Below, one piece after another: positions 19,406-31,305 of a stretch of DNA of 64,000 nucleotides (the stretch's first letter is position 1; each line of letters begins with the position of its first letter). Origin of the DNA: Neobacillus notoginsengisoli (GTDB taxonomy: Bacteria; Bacillota; Bacilli; Bacillales; Cytobacillaceae); contig NZ_QWEG01000006.1 in the NCBI RefSeq assembly GCF_003515685.1, positions 1 to 64,000 of the forward strand. The letters run 5' to 3'. The notes beneath the pieces were generated by a model. The model was not told the origin of the DNA. It did no database searches and was given only the letters and a program-made list of their open reading frames with translations. The position numbers were made by a program, and so were the translations under genes.

Positions 19406-21877
19406 TCACATGAAATCATAAGGGGAAACGTTTTCCATGCCGATGAGTGGGTCTGTCTTCTTCAGGATTTCTTCTAAAGAAGATCCTTTAACCGCAGGCT
19501 TGTCTTTTGTTGAAGGTTTCTCCACTTCAACGGAGGAATTTTTTCTATCACCCGGCAAGGCTGTCTTTTCGCCCAGGGAATCCTTTACAGGTTCCTCTAT
19601 CGTTTCAATTAGTCTATTGGCAAGCGTCGTTTGTCTAGTTTGCTCGTCATTCCTTTCGACCCCGAGCCGGAATGCATCTTCTTCGCCGCAAAGAATTAAG
19701 AACTGCTTGCTTCGTGTGATGGCAGTATAAATCAGATTCCTGCGCAGCATTCTATAATAGCTGCGAGTGATCGGCATGATGACAATCGGAAATTCGCTAC
19801 CTTGCGCTTTATGGACCGAGCAGCAATACGCATGGGTAATTTGGTTTAAATCCTGGCGGGTATAGGTGACTTCAATTCCGTCAAACGAAATAATCACCAT
19901 GTCCTGTTTCTCGGTATTTTCTTTTGCATAAAAAATCGACACGATTTCCCCGATATCCCCGTTAAAAACATTGCTTTCGGGCTGGTTAACAAGCTGGAGT
20001 ACTTTGTCGCCGATACGGTACTTTACATCACCAAAAGCCAGTTCCTTTCTTGTCCCATCAGGGTTTGGATTAAAGAGTTCCTGCAGCACGACATTCAGCC
20101 TGTCAATCCCGGCCGGGCCTTTATACATCGGGGCCAGCACCTGTATGTCCCTTGGATGATAGCCTTTTTTCCTTGCATTCGCCGCTACCTTTTCCACTAC
20201 CTGGGCAAGCTGATGGCCATTGCATTTTATGAACGATCGATCAGGCTGTTGGGCGGCCAAGTCTTGCGGCAATCTGCCATTTTTAATTTCGTGTGCAAGC
20301 CGGATGATCGACGAACCTTCCGCCTGGCGATATATATCGGTGAGCCTGACAGTCGGGATCCGTTCGGAGCGGAGGAGGTCTTTCAAAACCTGGCCTGGCC
20401 CAACAGATGGAAGCTGGTCTTCATCGCCAACAAGAATAACCTGGATGTTATCCGGAAGAGCCTTGAAAAGCTGATGGGCGAGCCAAGTATCAACCATGGA
20501 TGTTTCATCAACAATCAGGATTTTCCCTTCCAAAACGGCCTCTTCATCATGGCTGAAACCCTCACTGCCATTAAAGCCGAGAAGCCTGTGAATCGTGACA
20601 GCCGGGAGCCCGGTCGATTCACTCATCCTTTTTGCCGCCCTGCCAGTCGGGGCCGCAAGCAGGATTGGAAACGGCTCATCTTTTTTTAGATGGTCCTTAG
20701 GGTCAAGCGAGAAGCCATGGAGCTCCGCGTAAAGCTCGACAATTCCTTTGATAACCGTTGTCTTCCCCGTTCCCGGCCCGCCTGTCAAAATCATCATAGG
20801 CGATTGGATAGCCGTCTGAATCGCTTCCTTTTGGGAAGGGGCGTATTCAACCCCAAGCCGCTCCTCCAGTTCACCAAGTGCAAGCAAAAATTCCGATTCC
20901 GGGAATTGTGAGCTGAATTCTTTTTGCTCAAGAATCCGTTTCATGTTCGTAACGAGCCCTTTTTCCGAATAATAAAGAGAAGGCAAATATGCGCGCTGCC
21001 CTTCACCGGCCACTTTCCCTTCCTCTTCAAGCTTCACTAGCTCGGTCGAAATATCCTCGTACTCAATCCGGTCGCGCTGGTTTTCCTCGAGAAGCGCCTT
21101 CACCCTCTCAAGCAATTCGCGGGCCTCCAAATAGACGTGGCCGGCCTGAATGCTTTCGGACTCAAGCGTATAGAGACAGGCCGCTTTTATTCTGTCAGGA
21201 TGGTTTCCTGATATCCCAAGCTGATAGCCGAGTTCATCGGCCCGCCCGAATCCAATTCCTTCAATATCCTCAACAAGCCGATAAGGATTCCTCTGGATGA
21301 CCTCGAGTGTCGTTTCTTTATAAACTTGAAAGATTCGCATCGATAGCTGAGGGCCGAAGCCATATTGATTGAGCGCGACCATCACCTGCTCCAGACCTTG
21401 GTGTTCCATCAGCGTATCATACAGCATTTTTGCTTTATCAGGGGCCAGTTTCGGGATGGAATCCAAAAGGGAAGGCTCGTTAAGTATCTTTGAAATGGCG
21501 TTTTCACCTAGTACATCGACAATGCTTTCGGCCGTCTTTTTCCCGATTCCTTTAAAGATTTCGCTTGAAAGGTAGGCGACAACTCCCTGCTTTGATTGGG
21601 GGATGTCTTTCCTGAAATGGGTGGCTTGGAACTGCAGGCCAAATTTCGGATGATCTTTGAATTCACCGAAAAACATGTATGCTTCCTGGTCATGCAATTT
21701 TGGAAAATAGCCGGTGACGACCGCTTCACGGTCTTCATACGGTTCATTCGTTTCGTCGACTCTGATTCTCGCGACTGTGTACAAATTGGATTCATTATGA
21801 AAAATGGTTACAATCGGCCTGCCCTTGACATATTTGCCTTGTTCGGAAAACAGGTCGAGTGAGTTCTGCTGGTCCAT
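19406..21877 (-). CDS. recD2: RecD2-type ATP-dependent DNA helicase (YrrC)
   Basis: This 823-residue SF1B 5'-3' helicase has the long N-terminal region with helix-hairpin-helix repeats (about 95-215) that distinguishes RecD2 from RecBCD RecD. Motifs are Walker A GGPGTGKT (366-373), motif II VDETSMVD and the C-terminal UvrD-like TYTRQDLNQITHAYCCSVHKAQGSEF. RecD2 acts in mismatch repair and at stalled forks in B. subtilis. AGGAGG precedes the ATG. The C-terminal tail of about 70 residues is low complexity. Confidence 0.95.
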   Translation of the reverse strand: MDQQNSLDLFSEQGKYVKGRPIVTIFHNESNLYTVARIRVDETNEPYEDREAVVTGYFPKLHDQEAYMFFGEFKDHPKFGLQFQATHFRKDIPQSKQGVVAYLSSEIFKGIGKKTAESIVDVLGENAISKILNEPSLLDSIPKLAPDKAKMLYDTLMEHQGLEQVMVALNQYGFGPQLSMRIFQVYKETTLEVIQRNPYRLVEDIEGIGFGRADELGYQLGISGNHPDRIKAACLYTLESESIQAGHVYLEARELLERVKALLEENQRDRIEYEDISTELVKLEEEGKVAGEGQRAYLPSLYYSEKGLVTNMKRILEQKEFSSQFPESEFLLALGELEERLGVEYAPSQKEAIQTAIQSPMMILTGGPGTGKTTVIKGIVELYAELHGFSLDPKDHLKKDEPFPILLAAPTGRAAKRMSESTGLPAVTIHRLLGFNGSEGFSHDEEAVLEGKILIVDETSMVDTWLAHQLFKALPDNIQVILVGDEDQLPSVGPGQVLKDLLRSERIPTVRLTDIYRQAEGSSIIRLAHEIKNGRLPQDLAAQQPDRSFIKCNGHQLAQVVEKVAANARKKGYHPRDIQVLAPMYKGPAGIDRLNVVLQELFNPNPDGTRKELAFGDVKYRIGDKVLQLVNQPESNVFNGDIGEIVSIFYAKENTEKQDMVIISFDGIEVTYTRQDLNQITHAYCCSVHKAQGSEFPIVIMPITRSYYRMLRRNLIYTAITRSKQFLILCGEEDAFRLGVERNDEQTRQTTLANRLIETIEEPVKDSLGEKTALPGDRKNSSVEVEKPSTKDKPAVKGSSLEEILKKTDPLIGMENVSPYDFM

Positions 21878-21930
21878 AGCCGCCCTCCTTTCAACATTGG
21901 TCCTGCTCTAGATATTTTTTGAACTTGGTT

Positions 21931-22178
21931 GTTGATTTGCGCTTCACAAAGGAAAGCTTCTGAGAATAATCATCGCAGGGACAGGCGGTTTTTGCCTGTC
22001 ACGAGGCGCTTCGCTTTCCGCGGGGTGTCAGTGGAGCCTCCTCGGCGCTTTTGCGCCTGTGGGGTCCACCTTGCCGCCGCGTCCCGCAGGACATCGATTG
22101 GCATCCTTGAATTCACTCACGCACGAAGAAAAGGCGTAGCATTTTCGAGGAGTCTTCGCGCCTTCCGCTCCAATCAAC
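21931..22178. repeat. Interspersed palindromic element, copy A (248 bp, long variant)
   Basis: It begins GTTGATT and ends AATCAAC. It carries a 5' extension with the hairpin GACAGGC-N7-GCCTGTC, then the core TTCGCTTTCCGCGGGGTGTC and GAGCCTCCTCGGCGC. It fills most of the 319-base gap between yrrB and recD2; I see no gene in that gap. Confidence 0.85.
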
Positions 22179-22196
22179 TACGCACAACCCTTTAGT

Positions 22197-22880
22197 TTAA
22201 CCTATATAGTCCTCTGTATTACTATTACCCATGGATGCGGTCAATATATTTTTCACTTCTTCTGCCATTGTGTGACCGGGATTGATTTTTAATGCTTCAT
22301 CCAGCATTTCCAGCGCTTTTTCAGGCTGTTCTTTAAAGGCAAATGCCACTCCAAGGTTGTAGCAGGCATCCGCATGGTCGGGGTCTATTTGAATACAGGT
22401 CTCGAATTGCAGAATGGCATGGTCGATCAGCCCTTCTTCCGCCAGGCATAGCCCATAATGAAAGCGGGCATCCGGGTCTTCAGGGTCCAGTTCAGTGCTG
22501 CGCTGCAAATAAGCAAGTGCAAGCCGGTTATTCCCGAGTTGGACAAGGGACATTCCGAGCATAAAAAAGTTGTCGCTGTTATCGAGGCCCTTTTTCATTG
22601 CGGCTTCGAACGCCTCTTTGGCCTTTTCAAAGTCTTGATTGTTATAGTGTATCGTCCCGATGCTATAATAAGCGGAGGCTGCATTTTCATCTAGCCTAAG
22701 CGCCTTTCCAAAAAATTTCAGGGCGCGCTCCTCATCACCTGTCGCGGCGAGAAGATTGCCAAAATTTATATACGCAACCGGATCATCCGGATTTTCTTCA
22801 ATCGCATCATTAAACGCCTTTGCAGCTTCTTCCCAGCTGCCTGCCTGCATCAATTCGATGCCTTTTAAATTTTTGTCCAT
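22197..22880 (-). CDS. yrrB: TPR-repeat protein YrrB
   Basis: This 227-residue protein is made almost entirely of six tetratricopeptide repeats of 34 residues (for example DDPVAYINFGNLLAATGDEE). TPR domains bind other proteins; no enzyme domain or signal peptide is seen, so it should be a cytoplasmic scaffold. B. subtilis YrrB lies in the same mnmA-yrrB-recD2 order. The ATG at 22880 has GGAGAG upstream; one three codons earlier lacks it. Confidence 0.9.
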   Translation of the reverse strand: MDKNLKGIELMQAGSWEEAAKAFNDAIEENPDDPVAYINFGNLLAATGDEERALKFFGKALRLDENAASAYYSIGTIHYNNQDFEKAKEAFEAAMKKGLDNSDNFFMLGMSLVQLGNNRLALAYLQRSTELDPEDPDARFHYGLCLAEEGLIDHAILQFETCIQIDPDHADACYNLGVAFAFKEQPEKALEMLDEALKINPGHTMAEEVKNILTASMGNSNTEDYIG

Positions 22881-22962
22881 TTCTATCACTCTCCGTCACG
22901 TGAAAGTATACCATATTCCAAACGAGTTTTTCTCAGAATTTCCTCCGCAAAACCCCTTTAAA

Positions 22963-23003
22963 AAAAAGAATACCCGACTCTCCTGAAAAACGGGAGCCGG
23001 GTA
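22963..23003 (-). terminator. Terminator after mnmA
   Basis: On the minus strand TACCCGGCTCCCG pairs with CGGGAG-type sequence and CGGGTA, followed by TTCTTTTTTTT, in the 129-base gap between mnmA and yrrB. Confidence 0.8.
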
Positions 23004-23009
23004 CTATTT

Positions 23010-25353
<2,344 letters not shown>

Positions 25354-25396
25354 ATCTCTCACCTTTCATTCAGCGCGGTCTCTGACTAGTTTGCCG

Positions 25397-25816
25397 TTAA
25401 ATATAAAACATATAAGAATCTTGGCTTTCGTCACCGGAATGATTGGCCAAGTCTTCAAGTGTCGTACTATCTAAAACTTCCTTGATCGCATCGCGAATCC
25501 TAATCCACAATTCGCGCTTGGCCGGTTCTTCATCCTCAATCCCCTCGACAGGAGTAATCGGCCCTTCCAAAACGCGGATGATGTCACCGGCAGTGATTTC
25601 TCCCGGTTCTCTTCCTAAAAGATATCCGCCGTAAGCACCGCGGATGCTTTTAACAAGTCCGGCATTCCTCAAAGGTGCGACAAGCTGCTCCAAGTAATGT
25701 TCCGACAAGTCATTTGCCTGTGCAATCGCCTTAAGGGACATCGGCCCTTCCCCATGGTTTTTCGCAAGTTCAATCATAATTGTCAATCCGTAACGCCCTT
25801 TTGTTGATATTCTCAC
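25397..25816 (-). CDS. cymR: Rrf2-family cysteine metabolism repressor CymR
   Basis: CymR represses cysteine and methionine uptake and synthesis genes when cysteine is plentiful, acting with CysK. The 139-residue protein has the Rrf2 winged helix (MRISTKGRYGLTIMIEL; LSEHYLEQLVAPLRNAGLV; GAYGGYLL) and no cysteine at all, so it carries no Fe-S cluster, unlike IscR or NsrR. The C-terminal MFYI is kept as in B. subtilis and may dock into CysK. Its probable target, the yrrT operon, is in this window. The start overlaps the upstream membrane gene by 4 bases. Confidence 0.93.
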   Translation of the reverse strand: MRISTKGRYGLTIMIELAKNHGEGPMSLKAIAQANDLSEHYLEQLVAPLRNAGLVKSIRGAYGGYLLGREPGEITAGDIIRVLEGPITPVEGIEDEEPAKRELWIRIRDAIKEVLDSTTLEDLANHSGDESQDSYMFYI

Positions 25817-26487
25817 ATTCCCGCACTCCTATCCATCGGCACCGTTTCCTCCGCCTTTGTCGCTTTTAGTTTATTTAAAATCGTGTCTGCCGCTTTAAAG
25901 CACTGGGGGAGGGCAATACCAGCGATTGGTCCAATCGCGGCACAGAACGCAATCGTCCCCCAGCTGACCGGCCCGCCCAGTTTCCAGCCAATGAGAAGTA
26001 CGGCGAGTTCAATCGCGCCCCTTACATTGCGGACCTTCCAGCCAGTTTTCTCAATGATGGCCGCCATAAGGCTGTCCCTCGGACCTGTGCCAAGACTTGC
26101 AGAAATATAGATGCCCATTCCATACCCCATCAGGAGCAAGCCGGCTATGAACATCAACCCTTCAACAATCAGGCCAGCCGGTTCTTGAATGAACGGCATA
26201 AACAAGTCGATAAAAATACCGACTAGAATCATATTTAAAAATGCCCCAACGTGGGGGAATTCTCTAGCAATTATTGCAGAAGCAGTCAGGATGGCAATTC
26301 CGGCTATGATCGTCCAGCTTCCAACTGTCAGGCCAAAGTTCATATACAGGCCTACATGGAAAACATCCCAAGGCGACGCCCCCGCTCCACTTCTGATAAG
26401 AAATACAACGCCAAGAGACAGCATGAAAAGGCCAATCGTATAAATCGTGAACCTTGCCCCTAGTTGTCCCTTTCTTTTTTTAAACAT
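25813..26487 (-). CDS. YczE/YitT-type integral membrane protein
   Basis: This 224-residue protein has about five transmembrane helices and the YczE-family pattern (LGVVFLIRSGAGASPWDV in the first half, ISASLGTGPRDSLM in the second), an internal duplication with GxGPxD-type loops. Function in this family is poorly known. GGGG lies 7 bases before the ATG at 26487. It overlaps cymR by 4 bases, an arrangement I do not know from B. subtilis, where rarA borders cymR directly. Coupled translation suggests a link to sulfur metabolism, but this is only inference. Confidence 0.82.
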   Translation of the reverse strand: MFKKRKGQLGARFTIYTIGLFMLSLGVVFLIRSGAGASPWDVFHVGLYMNFGLTVGSWTIIAGIAILTASAIIAREFPHVGAFLNMILVGIFIDLFMPFIQEPAGLIVEGLMFIAGLLLMGYGMGIYISASLGTGPRDSLMAAIIEKTGWKVRNVRGAIELAVLLIGWKLGGPVSWGTIAFCAAIGPIAGIALPQCFKAADTILNKLKATKAEETVPMDRSAGM

Positions 26488-26656
26488 GAACAAACCCCTT
26501 TATTTTTGCAAAAATTAAATCCATAGTAAAGTGATAGGCTTTAAAATTATAGCATAAAGCAAGCCAATTTGCATTATCCCTACAAGATTCCGGATTGGTC
26601 GCACTGCATCTGGCATGATACACTAATGAATAGACTTTCAATTGGAGAGATGGATA

Positions 26657-27928
26657 ATGATGCAGCAAAAACCGCTTGCCTTCAGGATGCGCCCGCGGAC
26701 GCTTGACGAAATTTGCGGGCAAGAACATCTCGTTGGAGAAGGCAAAATTATTTCAAGGATGGTTAAAGCGAAACAGCTTTCCTCTATGATCCTTTACGGA
26801 CCGCCCGGAATTGGGAAAACCTCGATCGCAAGCGCAATTGCCGGGAGCACACGCTACGCCTTCAGGACATTGAACGCTGTTACAAACAATAAAAAGGATA
26901 TGGAAATTGTCGCCGCAGAAGCGAAAATGTCGGGGAAAGTCATTCTTCTGCTTGATGAGGTCCACCGGCTTGATAAAGCCAAGCAGGATTTCCTGTTGCC
27001 ATTTTTGGAAAATGGCATGATCACAATGATTGGAGCGACGACAAGCAATCCATATCACAGCATAAACCCGGCAATCCGCAGCCGCTGCCAGATTTTCGAG
27101 CTCAAGCCGCTTGAGCCGGATGATATAAAAAAAGCCATTTTCCGAGCCTTGGAAGATGAAGAGCAAGGCTTTGGCAAAATGAACATAAAAATAAAAAGCG
27201 ATGCGCTTGACCATTTTGCAAAAGGATCAGGCGGCGATGTCCGCAGTGCCCTGAATGCCGTTGAACTTTCCGTTCTATCGACAGAGCCGGATGAGGCTGG
27301 GATTGTCCATATTGATTTGACGACAGCGGAAGAATGCCTTCAGAAGAAAAGCTTTGTGCATGACAAAGACGGAGACGCCCATTACGATGTGCTCTCAGGC
27401 TTCCAAAAATCCATTCGCGGCAGTGATGCCAACGCTGCACTGCATTATCTTGGACGGCTGATTGAAGCGGGGGACCTGACGAGCATCGCGCGAAGACTGC
27501 TCGTTATTGCCTATGAGGATGTTGGCCTTGCCAACCCGCAGGCGGGCGCCCGAACTTTAGCGGCAATTGAAACGGCAGAACGGATCGGTTTTCCGGAAGC
27601 GAGGATTCCCCTTGCCAATGCCGTCATTGAACTTTGCTTGTCGCCGAAGTCTAATTCCGCGTACTTGGCGATTGACGCGGCTCTTGCGGACATTCGGAAA
27701 GGCGTGTCAGGCGAAGTGCCCGACCATCTGAAGGATGCCCACTATAAAGGCGCGAAAGAGCTTGGACGCGGAATAGATTACCTCTATCCGCATGATTATG
27801 AATCCGGCTGGGTCCGCCAGCAATATTTACCTGATAGGCTTAAAAACAAAAAGTATTATATGCCAAAAAAGAACAGCAAATTCGAACAGGCCTATGCGTC
27901 CGTATATGAAAAACTGAATGGGAAGTAA
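26657..27928 (+). CDS. rarA: Replication-associated recombination protein RarA (YrvN)
   Basis: This 423-residue AAA+ ATPase of the MgsA/RarA/WRNIP1 family has Walker A GPPGIGKTS, Walker B LLDEVHR, an SSB-contacting tetramerisation domain at the C-terminus, and YLYPHDYESGWVRQQYLPD near the end. It acts at stalled replication forks. GGAGAG at 26644-26649 points to the ATG at 26657, not the upstream in-frame TTG at 26642. It is divergent from the YczE-type gene. Confidence 0.95.
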   Translation: MMQQKPLAFRMRPRTLDEICGQEHLVGEGKIISRMVKAKQLSSMILYGPPGIGKTSIASAIAGSTRYAFRTLNAVTNNKKDMEIVAAEAKMSGKVILLLDEVHRLDKAKQDFLLPFLENGMITMIGATTSNPYHSINPAIRSRCQIFELKPLEPDDIKKAIFRALEDEEQGFGKMNIKIKSDALDHFAKGSGGDVRSALNAVELSVLSTEPDEAGIVHIDLTTAEECLQKKSFVHDKDGDAHYDVLSGFQKSIRGSDANAALHYLGRLIEAGDLTSIARRLLVIAYEDVGLANPQAGARTLAAIETAERIGFPEARIPLANAVIELCLSPKSNSAYLAIDAALADIRKGVSGEVPDHLKDAHYKGAKELGRGIDYLYPHDYESGWVRQQYLPDRLKNKKYYMPKKNSKFEQAYASVYEKLNGK

Positions 27929-28017
27929 ACAAGTTTGCCGGTTTTCGACTCGGATCAGCGGCGTTTTTTGCAAAAAGTCCTAATAAAACTGCTAAAACCT
28001 TTAAAATTTCCCAACCT

Positions 28018-28053
28018 AAAAAATCCCCCGGATGCCCCGGGGGATTTCGTTTA
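28018..28053. terminator. Bidirectional terminator between rarA and tcdA
   Basis: AAATCCCCCGG and CCGGGGGATTT form an 11-bp stem with A-rich and T-rich flanks on both sides, serving the two convergent genes. Confidence 0.85.
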
Positions 28054-28824
28054 GTTTTCACTGCCATCCGCGACTCGCTCGATTATGATATCCTTTAAGA
28101 GCTCGCGGACCACGTAGCTTGCCATGATCAGCCCGGCAACCGACGGAACGAATGCGTTTGAGGACGGCGGCATCTGCGCCTTTCTAATTTCAGCCTTGTC
28201 GTTGCCAACTATTTTCCTAACATCCTCCCTGATCACAATCGGGCTTTCATCAGAAAAAACGACCGGGATGCCTTTCTTAATTCCTTCCTTCCTCAATTTG
28301 GTCCTGATCACCTTGGCGATTGGATCGGTATGAGTTTTAAAAATGTCGGCAATCCGGAAGCGGGTCGGGTCCATTTTGTTGGCCGCCCCCATGCTTGAAA
28401 TGAGCGGAATGTTCCGCTTCAGGCATTCTTTGATCAGATGGACTTTATACATAATCGTATCGGACGCATCAATGACAAAGTCAGGTTGATAAGCGAAAAC
28501 TTCCTCGTATGTTTCTTCTGTATAAAACATGTTAAGGGCAATCGCTTCACAATCAGGATTAATATCGGCAATCCGCTCTTTCATCAAGTCGGCTTTCGAT
28601 TTTCCGACCGTTGACAACAGCGCAATGACCTGCCTGTTCACGTTCGTGATATCGACAACATCCTTATCGATCAGAATCAGCCGGCCAACTCCCGAACGGG
28701 CCAGCGCTTCCGCGGAAAATGATCCGACTCCGCCAATTCCAAGAACGACAACCGTACTGTTTTTCAAAATATCCAGGCCTTCCCGGCCAATTGCAAGCTC
28801 ATTCCGTGAAAATTGATGCAGCAT
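28051..28824 (-). CDS. tcdA: tRNA threonylcarbamoyladenosine dehydratase TcdA (YrvM)
   Basis: This 257-residue E1/ThiF-like enzyme has the nucleotide-binding GIGGVGSFSAEALARSG and the adenylation site DKDVVDITNVNRQ. TcdA cyclises t6A37 to ct6A on ANN-decoding tRNAs. It lacks the CxxC pairs and long C-terminal domain of true E1 enzymes, and has the short TcdA C-terminus. GGAGTG lies before the ATG. It lies upstream of nothing else in its transcript. Confidence 0.93.
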   Translation of the reverse strand: MLHQFSRNELAIGREGLDILKNSTVVVLGIGGVGSFSAEALARSGVGRLILIDKDVVDITNVNRQVIALLSTVGKSKADLMKERIADINPDCEAIALNMFYTEETYEEVFAYQPDFVIDASDTIMYKVHLIKECLKRNIPLISSMGAANKMDPTRFRIADIFKTHTDPIAKVIRTKLRKEGIKKGIPVVFSDESPIVIREDVRKIVGNDKAEIRKAQMPPSSNAFVPSVAGLIMASYVVRELLKDIIIERVADGSEN

Positions 28825-28980
28825 TATTCTTCACTCCATTTTTGGGTTTAACCTATTAGATGTATTGTTCTTTTACCCGAAAAATATATAACAACCACCA
28901 TTTAATAGCAAGCAAATCTTGTAATTGAGTGAATTTGCGGGGAAGATTGCCGCTTTTCTGCCAGTGATTTGCAAAGATTT

Positions 28981-29076
28981 CACTTTATCGAAGAATTCGG
29001 GCCACTTATCGAAAATTTTTTCAGTTTATCGAAGAATTTTAATCATATATCAATAATTTTTTCAATATATCCGAGT
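28981..29076. repeat. Degenerate AT-rich direct repeats
   Basis: About five copies of a 20-22-base motif resembling TTTATCGAAGAATTTTTTCA follow one another between tcdA and the 6S RNA terminator. The spacing is regular but the copies have drifted. No gene is seen from 28825 to 29140. Confidence 0.7.
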
Positions 29077-29140
29077 CTGTCAAAAGTTCGTCACAAATAG
29101 GCGGATCAAAGGGGTGCGGCCGACCAGTTGGAAAGACACC

Positions 29141-29170
29141 AAAAAACCCCTCGGAATCCATTCCGAGGGG
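29141..29170 (-). terminator. Terminator of 6S RNA
   Basis: CCCCTCGGAA and TTCCGAGGGG pair perfectly around TGGA, followed by TTTTTT on the minus strand. Confidence 0.92.
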
Positions 29171-29189
29171 CTATCTTATGATTCTTATA

Positions 29190-29394
29190 GACAGACAGAA
29201 GAGTCCCAATTCGTGCCGTCGCAGGTTTCCTTCGTTTTGGCCCGCATAAAGCAGGTGGGTGTCTTATTCCCTGCCTTTGTAAGTCCCTGAAAAGGGCATT
29301 TACGCGACAGGAGAAACGCAGACTCCCGAAGAAAAAAATGTTCGGTCAAAACATTCAGGTAAAGCAACGTACACATCAGGACTCTTCTTTGATT
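29190..29394 (-). ncRNA. ssrS: 6S RNA (6S-1 / BsrA type)
   Basis: About 205 nt on the minus strand. The closing stem is GAAGAGTCC (29379-29387) with GGGACTCTTC (29198-29207). The 5' part GTCCTGATGTGTACGTTG and the internal TTCTTCGGGAGTCTGC and CCCTTTTCAGGGACTTACAA agree with Bacillus 6S-1 RNA as remembered. It lies between aspS and tcdA as in B. subtilis. 6S RNA mimics an open promoter, binds SigA-RNA polymerase and serves as template for short product RNAs. The ends are estimated from the promoter and closing stem. Confidence 0.87.
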
Positions 29395-29400
29395 GACTTC

Positions 29401-29430
29401 ATCATAACATAGAGGGGTTTGTTTTTTCAA
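29401..29430 (-). promoter_or_regulatory. Promoter of 6S RNA
   Basis: TTGAAA (29425-29430) and TATGAT (29401-29406) are 18 bases apart, which places the start about 7 bases before the 6S closing stem. Confidence 0.75.
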
Positions 29431-29502
29431 GGCATAACCTATATGCCATTATCTTCCTCCACTCTATCTTTCAGAGAAAATCTACACAAGTTTCCCAACT
29501 TC

Positions 29503-31281
29503 TTATTTCCTCTTTTCCTCAACATTCAAGGCAAGGTGCAGTTCATCGAGCTGTGCTTTGCTGACCTCACCCGGTGCGTCAGTCAAAAGGTCGCTAGCCG
29601 ACGCTGTTTTCGGAAACGCAATTGTATCGCGAAGGTTCGTGCTGCCGGCGAGGAGCATGACCAACCTGTCTAAGCCAAGGGCAATGCCGCCGTGCGGAGG
29701 CGTACCGTAATCAAAGGCTTCAAGGAGGAACCCGAACTGCTCCTTTGCTTCCTCCTGGCTGAAACCTAGCACCTCGAACATTTTTTCCTGGATGTCCCGT
29801 TCAAAAATCCTCAGTGATCCCCCACCGAGCTCATAGCCGTTCAAGACAAGGTCATAAGCTTGGGCACGAACCTGCGAAGGGTCTGTTTCAAGCAAAGGCA
29901 AATCTTCCCGGAATGGCATTGTAAACGGATGGTGGGCTGCATAGTAGCGGCCATCTTCTTCGGAATATTCGAGCAGCGGCCAGTCCGTGATCCAAAGGAA
30001 ATTAAATTTCGATTGGTCAATAAGGCCAAGCTCTTTTCCTAGCTTCAGCCTCAGAGCTCCGAGCGAATCCGCCACGACTGATTTTTTATCCGCAACGAAC
30101 AGCAGAAGGTCTCCTGCTTCCGCATCAACCACAGAACCAATCGCCTCAGCTTCTTCCGCGGAAAAGAATTTTGCGATTGGACCTTTTAGTCCATCCGCTT
30201 CAACTTTCAGCCAAGCAAGGCCTTTTGCTCCGTAGCGTCCGGCAAATTCGCCAAGTGCGTCGATGTCCTTCCGGGAATAGTTGTCCGCTGAGCCTTTTAC
30301 ATTAAGCGCCTTTACCTGTCCGCCATTTTCTACTGCAGCGGCAAACACTTTGAACCCACAGCCAGCAACAACTTCAGAGACGTCCTTCAATTCCATTTCA
30401 AAGCGTGTATCCGGCTTGTCCGAACCATAGCGGGCCATCGCTTCCTCATAACGCATCTGCGGGAATGGCGCTGGTATTTTGATTCCCTTTACTTCCTTCA
30501 TCAACCGCGACATCATTTGTTCCATCATAGAGATGATATCGTCCTGGCTCATGAAGCTTGTTTCAATATCAATTTGCGTAAATTCCGGCTGCCTGTCAGC
30601 CCGGAGGTCTTCGTCGCGGAAGCAGCGGGCAATCTGATAGTAACGTTCCACTCCGCCGACCATCAACAGCTGCTTAAACAGCTGAGGCGATTGCGGAAGG
30701 GCGTAGAATTCACCAGGATGGACTCGGCTAGGGACCAAGTAGTCGCGCGCGCCTTCCGGTGTGCTTTTTGTCAAAATCGGAGTCTCAATATCCAGGAAGC
30801 CTTCTCCATCGAGAAAATCGCGGATTGCCTTCGTCACTTGATGGCGCATTTTCAGCGTCTCAAAAATGACCGGGCGGCGGAAATCCAAATACCTGTATTT
30901 CAGGCGGACATCCTCTGAAGCATCGGTCCGGTCCGAAATGACGAACGGCGGGGTTTTCGCTTCGTTGATAATCGTAACTTCCTCGGCATGGATTTCAATT
31001 TTGCCAGTTGAAATATTTTCATTGATTGTCCCTTGGTTCCGGGCAACAACCGTGCCCCGGATATCAAGGACGTACTCATTGCGGATTTTTTCGGCAATGC
31101 TATGAACCTCCGCTGAAGAGTCTGGATTGAAGACGACCTGGACGATGCCAGTCCGGTCACGCAAATCAATGAAAATCAGTCCGCCAAGGTCACGCCTTTT
31201 CTGGACCCACCCTTTCAAAAATACCTTATCACCAATTGCGGTTACTGGTACTTCCCCGCAATAATAACTTCTTCCGTACAT
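29503..31281 (-). CDS. aspS: Aspartate--tRNA ligase
   Basis: This 592-residue bacterial-type class II synthetase has an N-terminal OB fold ([20 protein letters not shown]), motif 2 [18 protein letters not shown], the bacterial GAD insertion (about 290-420) and motif 3 [16 protein letters not shown]. It lies 24 bases downstream of hisS and should be carried on the hisS T-box-controlled transcript. Bacilli may use a non-discriminating form that also charges tRNA-Asn; this cannot be told here. Confidence 0.96.
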   Translation of the reverse strand: MYGRSYYCGEVPVTAIGDKVFLKGWVQKRRDLGGLIFIDLRDRTGIVQVVFNPDSSAEVHSIAEKIRNEYVLDIRGTVVARNQGTINENISTGKIEIHAEEVTIINEAKTPPFVISDRTDASEDVRLKYRYLDFRRPVIFETLKMRHQVTKAIRDFLDGEGFLDIETPILTKSTPEGARDYLVPSRVHPGEFYALPQSPQLFKQLLMVGGVERYYQIARCFRDEDLRADRQPEFTQIDIETSFMSQDDIISMMEQMMSRLMKEVKGIKIPAPFPQMRYEEAMARYGSDKPDTRFEMELKDVSEVVAGCGFKVFAAAVENGGQVKALNVKGSADNYSRKDIDALGEFAGRYGAKGLAWLKVEADGLKGPIAKFFSAEEAEAIGSVVDAEAGDLLLFVADKKSVVADSLGALRLKLGKELGLIDQSKFNFLWITDWPLLEYSEEDGRYYAAHHPFTMPFREDLPLLETDPSQVRAQAYDLVLNGYELGGGSLRIFERDIQEKMFEVLGFSQEEAKEQFGFLLEAFDYGTPPHGGIALGLDRLVMLLAGSTNLRDTIAFPKTASASDLLTDAPGEVSKAQLDELHLALNVEEKRK

Positions 31282-31305
31282 CCTGTTTCCTCCTTACACC
31301 TGCTG

